7,097 nt of DNA from contig JALHLL010000184.1 in assembly GCA_022844575.1 (NCBI GenBank), forward strand, positions 1 to 7,097, written 5' to 3'. The DNA is from a bacterium. Lineage in GTDB: Bacteria > Bacteroidota > Ignavibacteria > Kapaibacteriales > UBA961. Below are positions 1 through 7,005 of the stretch, in pieces. Every line of letters starts with the position of its first letter. Within the stretch, counting starts at the first letter, position 1. The notes under the pieces are model-generated. The model saw only the letters and a program-made list of their open reading frames with translations, ran no database searches and was not told the origin of the DNA. A program made the position numbers and the translations under genes.

Positions 1-111
1 AGATTTATACTTGTTCCGCAGATAAGGGCACAATATAACTTGACAAAATTGAGTAATGATGAACGGTTATTTTCGATACAAGCTGGATTCTCATTAAGAA
101 TTGTCTTGTAA
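1..111 (+). CDS. C-terminal fragment of a probable outer-membrane beta-barrel protein
   Basis: Frame 1 is open from the window edge to a TAA stop at 109-111 and gives 36 residues; the start lies outside the window. The fragment contains PQIRAQYNLTKLSNDERLFS and ends in GFSLRIVL. The alternating hydrophobic/polar pattern of the last eight residues (F, L, I, L inward or outward in turn) is what the final transmembrane strand of an outer-membrane barrel looks like, and the preceding segment reads like a long strand, a polar turn and a return strand. Many barrels end in F; this one ends in L. A strong terminator follows 25 bases downstream, which supports a real gene end. PorT-like or other small barrel families of Bacteroidota/Chlorobiota would fit, but the family cannot be decided from 36 residues. 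The class is inferred from pattern only. Confidence 0.55.
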   Translation, partial: RFILVPQIRAQYNLTKLSNDERLFSIQAGFSLRIVL

Positions 112-135
112 AGCTATTTCCGTTGTCGAGTGCCT

Positions 136-168
136 AAGCCGCTTCCACTTATGGGGGCGGCTTTTATT
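136..168 (+). terminator. Rho-independent terminator after the barrel gene
   Basis: An 11-bp stem pairs 136-146 with 153-163, with two G-T wobbles in the middle and a six-base loop (acttat). It is GC-rich (AAGCCGC against GCGGCTT) and runs directly into TTTTATTATT. It ends the transcript of the upstream barrel gene and separates it from the DUF58 gene. The A-rich 5' flank is short, so it should work mainly in the + direction. Confidence 0.85.
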
Positions 169-214
169 ATTAACAACTCCCGATATATTCCAAACCGCAT
201 ATAAATTATTTCCT

Positions 215-228
215 AAAGGACATCCTTT
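215..228. repeat. Small palindrome in the leader region before the DUF58 gene
   Basis: AAAGGA and TCCTTT form perfect 6-base arms around a two-base centre (CA). It lies about 120 bases before the DUF58 start, in the only stretch of the 112-348 gap that is neither terminator nor close to the start codon. It might be an operator half-site pair, or chance in AT-rich DNA. I see nothing else in this gap except the terminator, a weak promoter candidate and the ribosome binding site. Confidence 0.3.
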
Positions 229-273
229 GAGCAATATCTCTTGAGAAGTTTCATATTGTAACCACAAAGGGGG

Positions 274-303
274 TTTACGGCTCTTATTTTTACCCTAATT
301 TCG
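274..303 (+). promoter_or_regulatory. Weak promoter candidate for the DUF58 gene
   Basis: TAATTTCG at 296-303 differs by one base from the Bacteroidota-type -7 element TAnnTTTG. TTTACG at 274-279, 16 bases upstream, is a poor match to a -35 box. A promoter is expected here because the previous transcript is terminated at 136-168, but the boxes are weak and AT-rich DNA gives many such matches. Confidence 0.2.
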
Positions 304-335
304 CATAGCTAAACGTCAAAGAGATTAGGAAAAAA

Positions 336-341
336 TAAGGA
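336..341 (+). promoter_or_regulatory. Ribosome binding site that supports the GTG start at 349
   Basis: TAAGGA lies 7 bases before the GTG codon. No ATG occurs in frame near this point: the next in-frame methionine is residue 61, beyond the conserved N-terminal part of the protein. The site therefore decides for the GTG start. Confidence 0.6.
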
Positions 342-348
342 ACACAGA

Positions 349-1242
349 GTGGAAGATTCACGAAAGTATTTACAACCGGAAGTGGTTGCCCAACTTGCAA
401 CGATAGAACTTCGCGCCCGTTTAGTGGTGGAAGGGTTTATTACCGGTTTGCACAAATCGCCGTATCATGGTTTTAGTGTTGAATTTGCTGAACATAGGCA
501 ATATCAACCCGGCGATGATTTGCGATATATGGATTGGAAAATAGTAGGGCGCACAGGCCGCTACTATGTAAAACAATTTGAAGAAGAAACGAATCTTCGT
601 TCGATGATTTTTCTCGATAGCAGTGGCTCAATGCGTTATGCCTCCAAAGGACATATCCGTAAGTTCGATTATGGGGCATACATTGCGGCTTCCTTAGCTT
701 TTCTGATGATGAAACAACAGGATGCGGTCGGCTTAGCTTTATATGATAATACCGTTCGTTCTTTCCTGCCGCCTAAAAGTAAACCTTCGTATATACAAGA
801 AATCATCAAATCAATCGGGCAAGCGGAACCTTCCGAAATGACGGGAACGGCTTCTGCTTTGAATGGGCTTGCCGAAAGAATGGGGAGACGTGGACTTGCC
901 ATTATCATCAGTGATTTTTTCGATGATACCGACTCCATAGTACAAGCTCTTAAACATTTTCGTCACCGCCATCATGAGGTGATTGCAATGCAAATTCTCG
1001 ATCCGCGAGAATTGGATTTTAAACTTGGTGCTGATGCCACCCTTGTCGATATGGAGTCGGGAGAACAGATGATGACCCAACCCCATCAGATTCGGAATGC
1101 GTATCGCGAAGCACTTTTGCAGCATAATGCCACAATAAAAAGGGAATGTTTTCAAAGGGGAGTGGATTATATTTTGTTGGAAACATCACAACCTTTTGAT
1201 TTTGCTTTGCGCGAGTATTTAGGTCGTCGCCGCAGAATGTAA
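349..1242 (+). CDS. DUF58 domain protein with a von Willebrand A-like fold
   Basis: The 297-residue product is full length for the soluble DUF58 class and has no signal peptide or membrane segment, so it is probably cytoplasmic. The DUF58 signature is clear: a conserved block around residues 34-64 (GLHKSPYHG, then FAEHRQY, then PGDDLRYMDW) followed by KQFEEE at 75-80. A VWA-like metal site (MIDAS) follows: LDSSGSM with D90, S92 and S94, a threonine candidate in TGT at 165-167, and SDFFDD with D189. The family is known mainly by its pairing with MoxR-type AAA+ ATPases, where it is thought to act as a partner or chaperone-like factor; no biochemical reaction is established. No MoxR gene lies on either side here, because the upstream neighbour is a terminated barrel gene and the downstream neighbour is hutI. 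A hand count of a few lines suggests slightly higher GC than in the genes downstream. The start is GTG. The family call is secure; the role is not. Confidence 0.93.
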   Translation: MEDSRKYLQPEVVAQLATIELRARLVVEGFITGLHKSPYHGFSVEFAEHRQYQPGDDLRYMDWKIVGRTGRYYVKQFEEETNLRSMIFLDSSGSMRYASKGHIRKFDYGAYIAASLAFLMMKQQDAVGLALYDNTVRSFLPPKSKPSYIQEIIKSIGQAEPSEMTGTASALNGLAERMGRRGLAIIISDFFDDTDSIVQALKHFRHRHHEVIAMQILDPRELDFKLGADATLVDMESGEQMMTQPHQIRNAYREALLQHNATIKRECFQRGVDYILLETSQPFDFALREYLGRRRRM

Positions 1243-1268
1243 ATAGAAATAATTTAGTATCAGGACTA

Positions 1269-1298
1269 TTGTATTCTGAAACTGTAGGGGGATATTAT
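1269..1298 (+). promoter_or_regulatory. Possible promoter for the hutI unit
   Basis: TATTAT at 1293-1298 matches five of six bases of a -10 box. TTGTAT at 1269-1274 matches only the TTG of a -35 box, 18 bases upstream. If used, the leader would be very short (about 10 bases). The box overlaps an imperfect 8-bp inverted repeat at 1256-1263/1276-1283 that has one mismatch and no T-run after it, so that repeat is not a terminator. The alternative is read-through from the DUF58 gene across the 73-base gap. Confidence 0.3.
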
Positions 1299-1315
1299 TA
1301 TCAATAAAAATAAAT

Positions 1316-2560
1316 ATGAACCAAACCGCATTTGAAAATATAAGTACTTTAATTACTGTTTCGTCGGAAGAAGGACGAAAATCAGGTAAAGAAATGAATG
1401 AAATTGGCTGCATTAGTGATGCGGCAATTCTGTTCGATGAGAAAATCCGTTGGATCGGAAGTACGGAAGAATTAAGGGATAAAATTAAGTCAGGCGAACT
1501 CGCGCCGGAAAAAGTAATTTCTCAAAAGGGAAAAACAATTATGCCCGGTTTTGTTGATTCGCATACCCATATTGTTTTTGCAGGAAGCAGGGCAAATGAA
1601 TATGCACGCCGTTTACAAGGAGTGTCATATCAACAAATTGCTGCGGAAGGTGGCGGAATCCTTTCTACCATGCGAGCGGTGCGAAGTGCGAGTATAGAAG
1701 AATTAGCGGAAATAGGTTTGAAGTATGCTCGCTCTGCAATGAGATACGGTACAACAACAATAGAAATAAAATCCGGTTACGGACTTTCTTTTGAAAGCGA
1801 AATGAATCAGTTAAGAGCAATTCAATTGATGAAAAAAGAAATTCCGATGACTATAGTATCTACATTTCTCGGTGCACATGATATTCCGCCTGAATACAAG
1901 GAAAATAGAGAAGAATATATTGATATCCTCTGTAATGAAATGATTCCTTATGTAGCTGAAAATAATTTAGCTGATTTTTGCGATATTTTCACCGATACGG
2001 GATATTACACGGTTGAGGAAACGGAAAAAATATTAAATACGGCAAAAGAGGTCGGAATGAAAGTAAAAATTCATGCCGATGAGTTAACACCTGTTGCCGC
2101 CGCCGAATGCGCGGCTCGGTTGAACGCTGTTTCTGCCGATCACCTTTTATGTATTTCGGAAGAGGGGATGAAACAAATGGCGGAAAAAGCGGTAATCGGT
2201 ACATTATTACCCGGCACTGCATATAATTTACGTTTGCCTTATGCGCCCGCTCGCACGATGATTGAAAATAATATGGCTATTGCACTTGCTACCGATTGCA
2301 ATCCGGGTTCTTGTTTGAGTGAAAATATGCAAATGATGATCTCTTTGGCATGTACAAATATGAGAATGACGGTAGAGGAAGCCATAAGCGCAAGTACGAT
2401 TAACGGCGCGGCGGCTCTAGCACTGGAACAAAAAGGGCAAATTGCTGTTGATAAAGATGCGGATATGATAATACTCTCAACCGATGAATATGCAAACATT
2501 GCATATCATTTTGGTATAAACCATGCAGAAAATGTTTGGATAAAAGGACAAAAAGTATGA
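1316..2560 (+). CDS. hutI: Imidazolonepropionase (HutI), histidine degradation
   Basis: The enzyme hydrolyses 4-imidazolone-5-propanoate to N-formimino-L-glutamate, the third step of histidine breakdown, in the cytoplasm. The 414 residues match the usual length of about 400-420. It is an amidohydrolase with a composite beta-sandwich made of both ends and a TIM barrel between. Metal ligands are visible: H83 and H85 in DSHTHIVFAG, H253 in KIHADE, and D327 in ATDCNPG. Substrate-site residues expected for HutI are also present: R92 in SRANEY, Y155 in SGYG, H188 in GAHD, H276 in ADHL and N329. The long block EGGGILSTMRAVR (111-123) is diagnostic of HutI within the superfamily. The ATG at 1316 gives the normal short beta-strand N-terminus (ENISTLITV); no Shine-Dalgarno sequence precedes it, only an A-rich leader. 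The stop overlaps the next start. No other hut gene is in the window. Confidence 0.97.
   Translation: MNQTAFENISTLITVSSEEGRKSGKEMNEIGCISDAAILFDEKIRWIGSTEELRDKIKSGELAPEKVISQKGKTIMPGFVDSHTHIVFAGSRANEYARRLQGVSYQQIAAEGGGILSTMRAVRSASIEELAEIGLKYARSAMRYGTTTIEIKSGYGLSFESEMNQLRAIQLMKKEIPMTIVSTFLGAHDIPPEYKENREEYIDILCNEMIPYVAENNLADFCDIFTDTGYYTVEETEKILNTAKEVGMKVKIHADELTPVAAAECAARLNAVSADHLLCISEEGMKQMAEKAVIGTLLPGTAYNLRLPYAPARTMIENNMAIALATDCNPGSCLSENMQMMISLACTNMRMTVEEAISASTINGAAALALEQKGQIAVDKDADMIILSTDEYANIAYHFGINHAENVWIKGQKV
2542..2548 (+). promoter_or_regulatory. Ribosome binding site inside the end of hutI
   Basis: AAAAGGA lies 8 bases before the ATG at 2557. It supports that ATG, and not the TTG at 2536 that would extend the protein by seven charged residues before its signal peptide. 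Confidence 0.65.
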
Positions 2561-5500
2561 TAAACAATATGATTTCAACTATAAAAGTGATTGCTTTTAT
2601 TGTAGTGCTTTTATGTGGTTTTTTTACGACCATACATGCACAAACCACTATTGATAAAGCATGGGATGCCTTCGGTAAAAATGATTATAAAGGGGCGGAG
2701 CAATTATTCAAACAATATACGGTTCAAAACCCTAATGATTCGCGCGGGCATTTAGGACTTTCTTTTGTATATGATGTTATGCATAAGAAAAGAGATTCGT
2801 GGAACGCTTTTAGGAATATTCTAAAAACCGAAAAAGATGCGATGCCTTATTTCTTTTCGCAATGGACTACACAAAAAATAGCGGGCTTAGGGTTCGATAC
2901 AACAACGGATGTATGGCAGACTTTAGAAAAAATTTCAGCCAATGGCGATAAATCGGGAATACTTTCCGCTATGGCTCATCAGGTGCTGGCAGGCTGGCAT
3001 CAAAGAAAAAACAGACTGTCTGAAGCTAAAAAACATTTTGATGCTATCGGAGCAATAGAACAGTGGTCAATTATTGGTCCTTTTGAAAATATAAGTGCTG
3101 CGGGTTTTAATACAGTTTATCCGCCCGAAAATGAATATGATACGACAAAGGTATATGAAGGTAAAAACGGAGTTCCTGCCAAATGGTTTTCGCCTCCGCT
3201 TATTCGTTTTGATAAATGGGTGGATATGCAATCATATTTTCCCGATAGACAAGTATTCGTTTATGCAAATACCTTTTTGTATTCGCCAACAAAAAGAACG
3301 GCATGGATACGTATCGGTACTTCGGGCGCGGTAAAAGCATTCCTTAATGATATTGAGATAATTCGCGATTCCAATGAGATGAATAATGATTTTGATACAT
3401 ATAATGTGGAAACGGAATTACAGCAAGGGTGGAATCGTTTGCTTGTAAAGGTAGGATATTCGGAATTAGATCGTTGTAATTTTCTTGCAAGAGTTACCGA
3501 TGAATTCGGTAAACCTTTACAAGGTGTTGCATATAGTAAATACTCCAAACAATATCCTATAAAAGTACAGCCGAGTTCCATAAAACGTATGGAGAATTTT
3601 TCGGAAATATTCTTCAAACAAAAAGTAAAAGAGAATCCATCTCACTTAGAAAACTATTTTCTTCTCGCCGATAGTTATTTAAGGAACGATAAGGCAATAG
3701 AGGCAGAATTGGTTTTGCGCGAAGCACAGAAATTATCACCTGATAATTGTCTTATTTATAAGTACTTTCTTGATGCTTATGGTCGGGGCAGAAAACGCGA
3801 TGAAGTTGCCACAACATATGAAAAAATGTATGGTTTAACCAAATCCATGATAGAGCCGGTTCTTTATAAATTTAATCAACATCTCAGTAATGAGGATTTT
3901 AACAAAGCGGAAGAAATGCTCAAAATCCTCGATACGATTATGCCGGAAAGAGATGTGTATGATGGGTTGAGAATTGATTTGTTCAGTAAGAAAAAACAAT
4001 TCGATAAGGTAATCGAACTTGGCCGAGAATCATATAAAAAATATCCGGCAAGTTGGCGTTTTGTTACTCTTATGGCTGCCATTGATTATCAGACAACACG
4101 AAGTTATGAGGGCGGCATAAAAATCTATAAGGATTATGGTAAAATTGATTATAATGAGAACGGGCTTACCAATCTTGCCGAAACCTATCTAAAAGCATCG
4201 AAGAAAAAAGAATGGGAACAAACTTTTAAGGAGTTACTTTTATATTCGCCATCCTCACCCGGATATTATTATAGCATGGCTAATGTATTCAATCAGCAGC
4301 AGGAGTATATTCGTGCTACCGAGCAGATCAATAAATCATTGGAATTTTGTCCGACATGTAATGCCTATTGGGAAAAATTAGGTGAAATACAGCGTTCGCA
4401 AAATAATATACCGGCTGCCATAGAATCATATAAAAAAGCTCTTGATTATCTTGCGACGGATTATGATTCGCGAGAAACATTACGTGAATTGCAAGGTAAA
4501 AAATCAATTTTTCAAGTATTCGGTGAAAAAAATAGAGATAGCTTGGCAAAAGCGGCGGTAACATCAGCAGATTTTCCTGAAGCAAATGCAGCTATTATTC
4601 TTGATAAACAACATCGCGTTTTTTATCGGGAAGGTGCTTCCGAAACCTCATATGAACAATTGGTGCGTTTGTTTAATGAACGTGGCATTGATGCTCTGAA
4701 GGAATACAGACTACCGTATAATCCTTATTCACAAAAGTTGAATATAGAAAAAGCAATTACATTAAAAGCGGACGGTACAGAAGTACGCGCAGATGTCGAT
4801 AGGAATTATATCGTGTTCAAATCACTCGAAAAAAATGATTTTATTTATATTAAATGGAAAATACGTGATTTTAATTCGGGTAAATTGACAAAACATTTCT
4901 GGGATGAATTTCAGTTTAACAGCTATATGCCTGTTATTAACAGTGAATATGCTTTGTTAATGCCAAAGAATATGCCTTTTAATGCAAATTACAGAAATGG
5001 TGCACCACAACCGATTACTTCGGAAAGTGAAGACGGTGTTTTGTATCGGTGGACTGTAAAAAACGAGCAACCGATGATTTATGAAGCTGATATGCCAGGG
5101 CGCAATGAAGTGGCAAAAATGCTCCGCATTTCTACATTACCCTCATGGGAATTTCTTGTTGATTGGTACAAGGAGTTGGCGCAAACGAAGGCGCAGTCAT
5201 CGTATGAGATTAAAGAGATTATTAAACAACTTATTCCCGACCCAACCGCTTTATCGGATGATGAAAAAATCAATATCGTATTCCGTTATATAACGGAAAA
5301 TATTCGATATAGTAGTGTTTCGTTCCGACAATCGGGTTTGGTTCCTCAAAAGGCGCGTGATGTATTGGTTAATAAAATCGGGGATTGTAAGGATGTGTCA
5401 ACGCTTGGTATTGCTATGTTACGCGAGGTTGGTATTAAGGCGCATTATGTACTGGTAAATAGCGGTTCGGAAGAACGTATAGGGGAGATACCACCGGCTA

Positions 5501-6324
5501 TTGAATTTAATCATTGTATTGCGGCTGTCGAAAAACCGAACGGATATTATTTTCTTGATTTTACGGCATTCAATCACCCGCCCGGAGCAATTCCCGGAAT
5601 GGATAGAGCTGCTTTTTCTCTTATAATTAAACTCGGTGAAACTAAACCTATTTTATTACCGAGAACGCAAGAACAAAAACAACCTACGATTAATGTTCGT
5701 ACAGTTGTAAGTTTAAGACCCGATAATACTGCCGACTTTATGGAGCAGGTCGCATTAACAGGTACTGCAACTGCAAATTTACGTTTTCAATACAGAGGTA
5801 AACCGGCAAAGGAAAGAGAAAAGAATTTACAGGCAAGTTTGAGTGTGGAATATACGAATGTAAAGTTAACGGGTTTGCAAATGTCTGACTTAGAACAATT
5901 AACACCGAAAGAAGTATATACATATTCATATACGATACCTAACTTCTTAACGGAGGCGGGTTCATACAGATTATTAAAAATGCCTTGGCAAAATTCTTTA
6001 GAGCCTGATAATTCATTGTCATACGATATACGCCGTTACCCAATTAGGAATATAGGTGCGGTAGATACGGTTGATGAAGAAGTAAGTATTACCGTACCCG
6101 ATGGATACGAATTGGTGGAATTGCCAAAGCAGAAAAATCTTTCATCGCCTGCGGCAGAATATGCTGTAACATATCAATATGATGGAAAATTACTCCGAGC
6201 AAGAAGAAGATTTATTTATAAATCATCATATATAGAAACGAATGATTATGAGGCATATAAGAAGTTCTACGGTATTGTTGTAAAGGAAGATAAAAGAGTA
6301 ATTTTGTTTAAAACGGAAGATTAA
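2557..6324 (+). CDS. Large exported TPR / DUF3857 / transglutaminase-like protein
   Basis: The 1255-residue product starts with a signal peptide: K10, a hydrophobic core at 11-23, and a likely cut after A28 (TIHA-Q). C20 has no lipobox, so it is probably soluble in the periplasm or surface-associated. TPR-like helices follow (about 30-160), then a beta-rich region at about 166-315 (IGPFENISAAGF, a lone AFLNDIEI strand pair, GWNRLLVKVG) that resembles a carbohydrate-binding-type jelly roll. More TPR-like repeats run from about 355 to 635. A DUF3857-like beta domain covers about 675-870. A transglutaminase-like core has an apparently intact triad: C944 in IGDCKD, H986 in EFNHC and D1001 in FLDFTAF. 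A beta-rich tail (about 1045-1250) resembles the domain that usually follows, DUF3858. Transglutaminase-fold proteins crosslink, deamidate or cleave peptide bonds; the substrate here is unknown. The ATG overlaps the hutI stop by four bases (ATGA), and maf follows after 9 bases. Domain identity is confident; function is not. Confidence 0.92.
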   Translation: MINNMISTIKVIAFIVVLLCGFFTTIHAQTTIDKAWDAFGKNDYKGAEQLFKQYTVQNPNDSRGHLGLSFVYDVMHKKRDSWNAFRNILKTEKDAMPYFFSQWTTQKIAGLGFDTTTDVWQTLEKISANGDKSGILSAMAHQVLAGWHQRKNRLSEAKKHFDAIGAIEQWSIIGPFENISAAGFNTVYPPENEYDTTKVYEGKNGVPAKWFSPPLIRFDKWVDMQSYFPDRQVFVYANTFLYSPTKRTAWIRIGTSGAVKAFLNDIEIIRDSNEMNNDFDTYNVETELQQGWNRLLVKVGYSELDRCNFLARVTDEFGKPLQGVAYSKYSKQYPIKVQPSSIKRMENFSEIFFKQKVKENPSHLENYFLLADSYLRNDKAIEAELVLREAQKLSPDNCLIYKYFLDAYGRGRKRDEVATTYEKMYGLTKSMIEPVLYKFNQHLSNEDFNKAEEMLKILDTIMPERDVYDGLRIDLFSKKKQFDKVIELGRESYKKYPASWRFVTLMAAIDYQTTRSYEGGIKIYKDYGKIDYNENGLTNLAETYLKASKKKEWEQTFKELLLYSPSSPGYYYSMANVFNQQQEYIRATEQINKSLEFCPTCNAYWEKLGEIQRSQNNIPAAIESYKKALDYLATDYDSRETLRELQGKKSIFQVFGEKNRDSLAKAAVTSADFPEANAAIILDKQHRVFYREGASETSYEQLVRLFNERGIDALKEYRLPYNPYSQKLNIEKAITLKADGTEVRADVDRNYIVFKSLEKNDFIYIKWKIRDFNSGKLTKHFWDEFQFNSYMPVINSEYALLMPKNMPFNANYRNGAPQPITSESEDGVLYRWTVKNEQPMIYEADMPGRNEVAKMLRISTLPSWEFLVDWYKELAQTKAQSSYEIKEIIKQLIPDPTALSDDEKINIVFRYITENIRYSSVSFRQSGLVPQKARDVLVNKIGDCKDVSTLGIAMLREVGIKAHYVLVNSGSEERIGEIPPAIEFNHCIAAVEKPNGYYFLDFTAFNHPPGAIPGMDRAAFSLIIKLGETKPILLPRTQEQKQPTINVRTVVSLRPDNTADFMEQVALTGTATANLRFQYRGKPAKEREKNLQASLSVEYTNVKLTGLQMSDLEQLTPKEVYTYSYTIPNFLTEAGSYRLLKMPWQNSLEPDNSLSYDIRRYPIRNIGAVDTVDEEVSITVPDGYELVELPKQKNLSSPAAEYAVTYQYDGKLLRARRRFIYKSSYIETNDYEAYKKFYGIVVKEDKRVILFKTED

Positions 6325-6333
6325 AAATACTTT

Positions 6334-6948
6334 ATGAAAATACCGAAATTATTATCCATAAAAAGACCTATTATATTAGCTTCACAATCTCCGCGTCGTC
6401 GTCATTTACTTACGCAAATAGGGCTGGAGTTCGCTGTACAACCTTCCTCATTTAATGAAGATAGTATTTCGCTTGATACGCAACCGGATGAATATGTGCA
6501 ACGTTTGGCTCTCGGAAAAGCATCGGATATCGCCTCTCGTTTATCGGAAAAACATCTTGTTATAGGAGCTGATACGACGGTAGTGTTACAGAATACCATT
6601 ATCAATAAACCGATTGATAAAGATAATGCAATTGCCATGCTTAAAAAACTGAGTGGTAATACACACACCGTATTTACAGGCATAGCACTCGTTTCAGCAC
6701 CCGAAGGAATACGTATTTCATCGGTACAAAAAACCGATGTCACATTCAGAAATTTGCAAGAAGATGAAATTACAAGTTATGTGGAAAGTGGCTCGCCTAT
6801 GGATAAAGCGGGGGCTTATGGCATCCAGGATGATTTCGGTGCTGTATTTGTCGAGAATATAAACGGATGTTATTATAATATTGTCGGCTTACCTTTGGAG
6901 ATGCTCTATAGGAAACTACGTGCATTATCCACATTACTGAATGACTAA
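6334..6948 (+). CDS. maf: Maf-family nucleoside triphosphate pyrophosphatase (YhdE-like)
   Basis: The 204-residue protein is full length (the family is about 190-210). Maf proteins hydrolyse nucleoside triphosphates to the monophosphate and pyrophosphate; the YhdE-type branch prefers dTTP and UTP and is thought to remove modified nucleotides and to influence septum formation. Family motifs in order: LASQSPRRRHLL at 15-26 (S17, S19, R21, R22), FNED with E42, the GK pair at 61-62, GADTTVV with D80, NKPID with K92, SGNTHTVFTGIAL at 107-119, and MDKAGAYGIQ with K158 and Q165. DKAGAYGIQ indicates the YhdE dTTP/UTP branch and not the YceF m7GTP branch. The residue after GIQ is D, where many members have G. 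The start at 6334 has no strong Shine-Dalgarno sequence (a GGAAGA lies 12 bases off, inside the previous gene's end), and the 9-base gap suggests coupling to the upstream gene. A perfect 7-bp hairpin at 6719-6739 lies inside the gene and has no T-run. Confidence 0.95.
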   Translation: MKIPKLLSIKRPIILASQSPRRRHLLTQIGLEFAVQPSSFNEDSISLDTQPDEYVQRLALGKASDIASRLSEKHLVIGADTTVVLQNTIINKPIDKDNAIAMLKKLSGNTHTVFTGIALVSAPEGIRISSVQKTDVTFRNLQEDEITSYVESGSPMDKAGAYGIQDDFGAVFVENINGCYYNIVGLPLEMLYRKLRALSTLLND

Positions 6949-7005
6949 AAAATATACGGTTGATTGTTCAAAAAAAACTACCGATGATTTGACCGACTAT
7001 GACAA

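Noticed and set aside
1256..1283. Imperfect inverted repeat between the DUF58 gene and hutI taken as a terminator
   Set aside because: The stem has a mismatch and low GC, the loop is 12 bases, and a G-run and not a T-run follows.
2536..2559. Upstream TTG start that would lengthen the exported protein by seven residues
   Set aside because: It has no ribosome binding site at a good distance and would place DKRTKS before the signal peptide. The ATG at 2557 has AAGGA 8 bases upstream and makes the typical ATGA junction.
2614..2640. Lipoprotein signal at C20 of the exported protein
   Set aside because: The residues before C20 (V-L-L) do not fit a lipobox, which needs a small residue at -1; a signal peptidase I cut after A28 fits better.
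473..2648. Several minus-strand and alternate-frame open stretches of 60-120 codons within the DUF58 and hutI genes
   Set aside because: They lie wholly or almost wholly opposite strongly conserved coding sequence, have no family-like motifs, and are low-complexity or cysteine/serine-rich as expected for antisense shadows.
3095..5929. Open frames inside the transglutaminase-like gene on both strands
   Set aside because: The + strand frame 2557-6324 has a signal peptide and recognisable domains along its whole length; the others have none.
6719..6739. Perfect 7-bp hairpin (CATCGGT / ACCGATG) with a 7-base A-rich loop
   Set aside because: It lies inside the maf coding region, has no T-run and encodes ordinary family residues, so a terminator or regulatory role is not supported.
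6402..6743. 113-codon minus-strand frame opposite maf
   Set aside because: All Maf family motifs are on the + strand at the same place; the antisense product has no recognisable feature.
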